Shown here: positions 6,561-9,462 of the stretch, in pieces
How the letters are laid out: the number at the start of each line of letters is the position of its first letter
How positions within the stretch are numbered: the first letter of the stretch is position 1
Origin: DATCIH01 sp036507955
GTDB lineage: Bacteria > Bacillota > Clostridia > Clostridiales > Clostridiaceae
Length of the DNA: 9,462 nucleotides
NCBI GenBank assembly: GCA_036507955.1
Contig: DATCIH010000064.1
Span: 1 to 9,462 of the forward strand
Reading direction: 5' to 3'
Notes under the pieces: generated by a model
Databases searched by the model: none
What the model saw: the letters and a program-made list of their open reading frames with translations, nothing else
What the model was told of the DNA's origin: nothing
Program-made: the position numbers and the translations under genes

Positions 6561-6566
6561 ATTGTA
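6561..6566 (-). promoter_or_regulatory. Possible -10 of the serine hydrolase operon
   Basis: TACAAT on the minus strand, about 37 bp before the ATG and preceded by ATGA, is a reasonable -10. No strong -35 stands at 17 bp (TATTGC; the alternative TTGCTT is at 15 bp). The -35 zone falls inside the large dyad next to it, which would suit repression or activation by a factor bound there. Confidence 0.35.
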
Positions 6567-6570
6567 TCAT

Positions 6571-6609
6571 AATACTCTAAAAAGCAATAACATTGTTTTT
6601 TAGAGTATT
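6571..6609. repeat. Long AT-rich inverted repeat (dyad) upstream of the serine hydrolase operon
   Basis: Arms AATACTCTAAAAA (6571-6583) and TTTTTAGAGTATT (6597-6609) are perfect complements. The pairing continues inward through one G-T wobble to CAAT / ATTG with a three-base AAC loop, giving about 18 pairs in 39 bp. On the minus strand it comes 42 bp after the carbonic-anhydrase-like gene, but no T-run follows, so it is a poor terminator in that direction. Its overlap with the presumed -35 region of the serine hydrolase promoter makes an operator plausible. Confidence 0.7.
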
Positions 6610-6651
6610 TAAGAGTGATTATAATATATCATAGATATTAAAAACTTATCT

Positions 6652-7026
6652 TCAGACAACATGTACAGCCGAATATCGATCCACCCATAGACCTATAACT
6701 CTAACTGGTAGACCCCAAGATTTTACTATGCAGGTAGATGCAACTATATCTCGGAAATGCCTATAGTCACTAACAGGATTGGCAGCACAATCATAATGCC
6801 CCACTACAGCAACTACCGTAGAGTCGTGGGCTTCTATAGAAATAATAACTTTTTCTCTAAAGCTTTCAATTCTAATCCAATCACCTTGAGATAATACCTT
6901 ATCCATCCCAGGTTCTGTAACTAAATCCACATAATCCACTGCAAAATTTTCTTTCATCCACTTAATAACAGGGATTTGAGTCCTACCATCAATACAGTTT
7001 AAAGCTGTTCCAAAACTTTTTTTCAT
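6652..7026 (-). CDS. Small beta-carbonic-anhydrase-like zinc protein
   Basis: This 124-residue protein keeps the zinc-site pattern of beta-carbonic anhydrases: C11-I-D13-G-R15 near the N-terminus and H77-Y-D-C80 in the middle, with VAVVGHYDCAANP around it. Beta enzymes normally coordinate zinc with two Cys and one His, with the Asp-Arg dyad gating it, so all four elements are present. It is much shorter than the usual 190-220 residues and lacks the N-terminal helices and the C-terminal part. It belongs to a small clostridial group commonly annotated as carbonic anhydrase, in which VDLVTEPG and SWGLPVRVIGLWVD are typical. Hydration of carbon dioxide is possible but unproven; another zinc-dependent role could fit. 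The start is ATG 7026, with GAAGGT 6 nt upstream. It is monocistronic or loosely linked to the serine hydrolases 127 bp downstream, and divergent from the ABC operon. Confidence 0.75.
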   Translation of the reverse strand: MKKSFGTALNCIDGRTQIPVIKWMKENFAVDYVDLVTEPGMDKVLSQGDWIRIESFREKVIISIEAHDSTVVAVVGHYDCAANPVSDYRHFRDIVASTCIVKSWGLPVRVIGLWVDRYSAVHVV

Positions 7027-7167
7027 GATATACCTTCAATTATTTTTTCACTAATAAAGTATGAAAATATTATTGAATCTGTGATTAATTGATGATATTA
7101 AAAAAAATTCTTATACAAAAATTAAACCATTTAAGCATTCTGTCTACTATTTAATAATATATGCCAT

Positions 7168-7176
7168 TGCTATAAT
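7168..7176 (+). promoter_or_regulatory. Extended -10 promoter of the ABC importer operon
   Basis: TG-C-TATAAT (TG 7168-7169, TATAAT 7171-7176) is a perfect extended -10 about 61 bp before the ATG. There is no good -35 at 17 bp, which an extended -10 can compensate. Transcription would begin near 7183, placing the inverted repeat and the cre-like site right at or just after the start. Confidence 0.65.
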
Positions 7177-7180
7177 GTAA

Positions 7181-7214
7181 TTGTATCAGTGATGTAAACG
7201 TATAAATGATACAA
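7181..7214. promoter_or_regulatory. Operator region: inverted repeat TTGTATCA-N18-TGATACAA enclosing a cre-like site
   Basis: Perfect 8-bp arms (7181-7188 and 7207-7214) flank ATGTAAACGTATAAAT (7192-7207). That sequence matches the CcpA cre consensus WTGNAARCGNWWWCAW at all but one position (A instead of C near the end). The location at the predicted transcription start suits carbon catabolite repression of a sugar importer. A local LacI-family repressor could also use such a site. The same TTGTATCAT word occurs at 6562-6570 before the serine hydrolase operon. Confidence 0.5.
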
Positions 7215-7237
7215 AAACCAATAGGGGGGATATCAAA

Positions 7238-8560
7238 ATGTTAAAATTCAAGAAATTATTAAGTATTTCTTTGAGTTGTCTAGTAATTACTGGACTTGTG
7301 GGTTGTGGAAATTCTGCAACTAGTACTAGTACTAATACCAGTTCTAAGAAGGTAAGCATTAAATTTTTCTCAAATCTACCTGACCGTGCAAATGGCCAAG
7401 GTAAACTTGAACAAACAATAATCGATAATTATACCAAAGAAAATCCTAATGTAAAGGTAACCATCGAAGCACTTCAAGATGAACCTTATAAACAAAAGTT
7501 TACAACATATGCAGCAAGCAACTCAATCCCGGATTTATTCATGGTTTGGGGTCAACCTTCTTTTTTCGGTCCTATCATGAAAAATGGATATGTTGCTGAG
7601 CTTAAAGCTGATGACTATAAAGACTATGGTTTCTTTAATGGATCGCTTGATGGTTTTAGTACAAATGGTAAATTGTATGGGCTTCCTCGTAATACTGATT
7701 TCATGGTTTTATATTATAACAAAGCTTTATTTGATAAATATAGTGTAAAGCTACCTACCACTTATGATGAGATTATTCAAGCAGCTAAGACATTTAGAAA
7801 GAATAATATTGCTCCAATCTCAATGAATGGTAAAGATAAATGGACGATGAATATATTGTATCAAGAACTCCTAATAAAAGAGAGTGGAGATCAAAAATTG
7901 ATGTATGATGGTCTAAAAGATACAACTAAACTTACCAGCGATCCAATGTTTACAAAGGCAGCTGAAGATGTTAAAGCATTGATGGATGTTAAGGGCTTCC
8001 AGGATTCCTTTGTAACAGCAGACTATGGCGCAGCTAATAACTTATTTGCACAGGGTAAAGCAGCTATGTATTATATGGGTTCATGGGAAGTTGGAATGGA
8101 TTCAAATAAAGACTTTAGTGACGAATTTAAGAAAAATGTGGATGTTATGAAATTTCCAGTTACAAGCACCGGAAAAGGTAAAGATACAGACTTAGCTGCA
8201 TGGAATGGCGGAGGATATGCTGTCTCAGCAAACTCTAAAGTTAAAGCAGAAGCAATTAAATTATTAAAATATATGATGAAACCAGAAAATTGGTCTAAAC
8301 TCGGATGGCAAAGTGGTGCTGTTGTACCAGCACAAAAATATGACCAATTCTTAACGGGAAAAGAAACTAATCTTCAAAAGAAACTATCAGCAATACTTAC
8401 AAGTTCTACCTCAATCAGTGGGGTTACCTTCAATGATAGTTTAACACCAGACTTCAAAACAAATTCAGAAAATCTTGCTCAGGAATTTTTCGCAGGAATT
8501 AAAACAGGAAAACAATTTTTAGATGAAACAGGGAAAGCGGCAGTAAGCGCAGGCAAATAA
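7238..8560 (+). CDS. Extracellular solute-binding lipoprotein of a carbohydrate ABC importer (family 1)
   Basis: This 440-residue protein is the substrate-capturing component of a CUT1-type sugar importer, anchored on the outer face of the membrane. The N-terminus is a lipoprotein signal: basic MLKFKK, a hydrophobic core, then the lipobox L20-V-G-C23, with Cys23 as the lipidated residue. A Ser/Thr-rich linker (24-37) follows. The mature domain has KVSIKFFSNLPDR, PDLFMVWGQP, KLYGLPRNTDFMVLYYNKALF and a late AAWNGGGYAVSANSKVKAEA segment, all typical of family 1 binding proteins. The GGGGGG site lies 7 nt before the ATG. It is the first gene of the operon; a permease gene follows after an intercistronic stem-loop. 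The substrate cannot be deduced; oligosaccharides are the usual ligands. Confidence 0.92.
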   Translation: MLKFKKLLSISLSCLVITGLVGCGNSATSTSTNTSSKKVSIKFFSNLPDRANGQGKLEQTIIDNYTKENPNVKVTIEALQDEPYKQKFTTYAASNSIPDLFMVWGQPSFFGPIMKNGYVAELKADDYKDYGFFNGSLDGFSTNGKLYGLPRNTDFMVLYYNKALFDKYSVKLPTTYDEIIQAAKTFRKNNIAPISMNGKDKWTMNILYQELLIKESGDQKLMYDGLKDTTKLTSDPMFTKAAEDVKALMDVKGFQDSFVTADYGAANNLFAQGKAAMYYMGSWEVGMDSNKDFSDEFKKNVDVMKFPVTSTGKGKDTDLAAWNGGGYAVSANSKVKAEAIKLLKYMMKPENWSKLGWQSGAVVPAQKYDQFLTGKETNLQKKLSAILTSSTSISGVTFNDSLTPDFKTNSENLAQEFFAGIKTGKQFLDETGKAAVSAGK

Positions 8561-8564
8561 AAAG

Positions 8565-8601
8565 AATATAATGCAGAAGTTAAATGCTTCTGCATTATAT
8601 T
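8565..8601 (+). terminator. Intercistronic stem-loop, probably an attenuating terminator or mRNA 3'-end stabiliser
   Basis: A perfect 15-bp stem, AATATAATGCAGAAG (8565-8579) / CTTCTGCATTATATT (8587-8601), with a 7-base loop, begins 4 bp after the binding-protein stop and ends 19 bp before the permease ATG. The following bases are TATTAGAAG, so there is no strong T-run. Such hairpins after solute-binding protein genes commonly allow higher binding-protein than permease expression. Confidence 0.75.
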
Positions 8602-8620
8602 TATTAGAAGAGGTGATTTT

Positions 8621-9462
8621 ATGAATGGATTATTTAGAAATAAGAAAACAATATTTTTATTAGTATTTCCAGGGCTATTAGTATTTCTATATGCTGTGTT
8701 TTTACCAATAATCCTTAGTGTATATTTTGGAATGACTAAATGGTCTGGGATAGGAAAGCCTGTTTTTGTAGGTTTAAATAATTTCAAAACTTTGATTTTC
8801 AATGATAGCACTTTTATTACTTCCTTAAGGAATTCTTTCGTTTTAGGCTTAGCCCTCATTATTATTCAACATCCTATATGTTTAGGGGCAGCAATAATGA
8901 TAGATAAAATTGGTGGAAGAGCAGAAAAAGTATTTAGAGCAATATTTTTTATACCTTGTGTTATTTCCGTGGTAGTGACTTCTAAAATGTGGGTTCAAAT
9001 ATATGATTCTCAATATGGACTTCTAAATAAAATTTTAGATCTACTGCATTTAGGCTTTTTAAAACAAGAATGGCTAGCAAACCCAAAGCTAGTTTTAGGC
9101 TCACTTTTTGTAATAATAATGTGGCAAGGGTTTGGATGGGGAATGCTTATTTACTATGCGGGGATTAAAGGAATCTCAGAAGATGTATATGAGGCAGCGC
9201 AAATTGATGGGGCAGGTGGTTTTAAATTATTTACATCTATTACCTTTCCACTACTACAGCCGGTTATTAAAATAAATGTTACATTAGCAATGATTTCTGC
9301 CTTTAAGCAAATGGAGGTTATATTTTTAACTACTAATGGTGGCCCAGGAAATGTAAGTCAGTTCCTTGCTAACTATTTGTATATTAAAGCTTTCAATTCT
9401 TATCAATATGGTTATGGAAATGCTATATCAGTATTATTCGTAATAGTATGTATACTTGCTAC
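8621..9462 (+). CDS. Carbohydrate ABC transporter permease, MalF/UgpA type (runs off the right edge)
   Basis: The open frame codes for 280 residues before the window ends; the family is usually about 290-310, so little is missing. It starts MNGLFRNKKTIFLLVFPG with a first membrane helix at about 11-32, then the short outer loop 'TKWSGIGKPVFVGLNNFK'. Further helices lie at about 71-94, 105-124, 157-180, 213-230 and 265-280. The EAA loop that docks the ATPase is clear: E191-A-A-Q-I-D196-G-A-G-G-F-K with FPLL (209-212). TTNGGPGNVS (237-246) is another permease-1 landmark. The ATG at 8621 has AGAGGTG 6-7 nt upstream. It is the second gene of the importer operon. A second permease (MalG/UgpE type) is expected downstream; the ATPase may be shared and encoded elsewhere, as is usual in Firmicutes. 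Confidence 0.92.
   Translation, partial: MNGLFRNKKTIFLLVFPGLLVFLYAVFLPIILSVYFGMTKWSGIGKPVFVGLNNFKTLIFNDSTFITSLRNSFVLGLALIIIQHPICLGAAIMIDKIGGRAEKVFRAIFFIPCVISVVVTSKMWVQIYDSQYGLLNKILDLLHLGFLKQEWLANPKLVLGSLFVIIMWQGFGWGMLIYYAGIKGISEDVYEAAQIDGAGGFKLFTSITFPLLQPVIKINVTLAMISAFKQMEVIFLTTNGGPGNVSQFLANYLYIKAFNSYQYGYGNAISVLFVIVCILA

Noticed and set aside
8479..8859. 126-codon open frame on the minus strand
   Set aside because: It is antisense to the end of the binding protein, the stem-loop and the start of the permease, all well supported by family motifs; its product has no recognisable features.
1..9462. CRISPR array, tRNA/rRNA genes, riboswitch or toxin-antitoxin pair
   Set aside because: I looked for regularly spaced repeats, clover-leaf or rRNA-like conserved stretches, and structured leaders, and found none convincing; the intergenic regions are short (at most about 210 bp).

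Overview
The window is AT-rich, uses strong AGGAGG-type ribosome binding sites, and has TATAAT-like promoters and a probable CcpA cre site. Its protein families are typical of low-GC Firmicutes. A Clostridium-like anaerobe is the best guess; this is inferred from base composition and protein flavour, because no rRNA or other phylogenetic marker is present.

Left part (about 1-2080, all minus strand): a decaying stretch. It opens with the left end of an IS200/IS605-type element: the first 102 codons of tnpB, then a subterminal hairpin with a bulged base, then a TTTAA-like target site. The element is inserted in a flavin-reductase-family gene, of which only the first ~40 codons remain here. Next come a VanZ-family membrane protein gene split by one extra base in a five-base homopolymer, an unrecognised small two-helix membrane protein that looks intact, and a flavodoxin-like NAD(P)H-dependent oxidoreductase that has lost its 5' half.

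Middle part (2077-7026): an AraC-family regulator (minus) is divergent from a nucleoside-hydrolase-family enzyme (plus). A 12-bp perfect stem-loop forms a bidirectional terminator between that enzyme and a convergent pair of beta-lactamase-fold serine hydrolases, which are 10 bp apart in a minus-strand operon. Upstream of the pair lie an 18-bp AT-rich dyad and a small carbonic-anhydrase-like protein gene (minus).

Right part (7027-9462, plus strand): the start of a sugar-type ABC importer operon. An extended -10 promoter and a cre-like site nested in an inverted repeat precede a lipoprotein solute-binding protein. A 15-bp intercistronic stem-loop follows, then a MalF/UgpA-type permease that runs off the window. 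The second permease and any glycosidase or kinase genes would lie beyond the right edge.

Functionally, the right and middle parts look like a carbon or nucleoside scavenging neighbourhood under local (AraC) and global (CcpA-like) control. No single pathway can be demonstrated from this window. I see no CRISPR array, tRNA, rRNA or riboswitch, and no convincing undescribed defence or mobile system. The least ordinary signals are the IS end structure, the cluster of broken flavoprotein genes, the atypical nucleoside hydrolase active site, and the dyads near two promoters.
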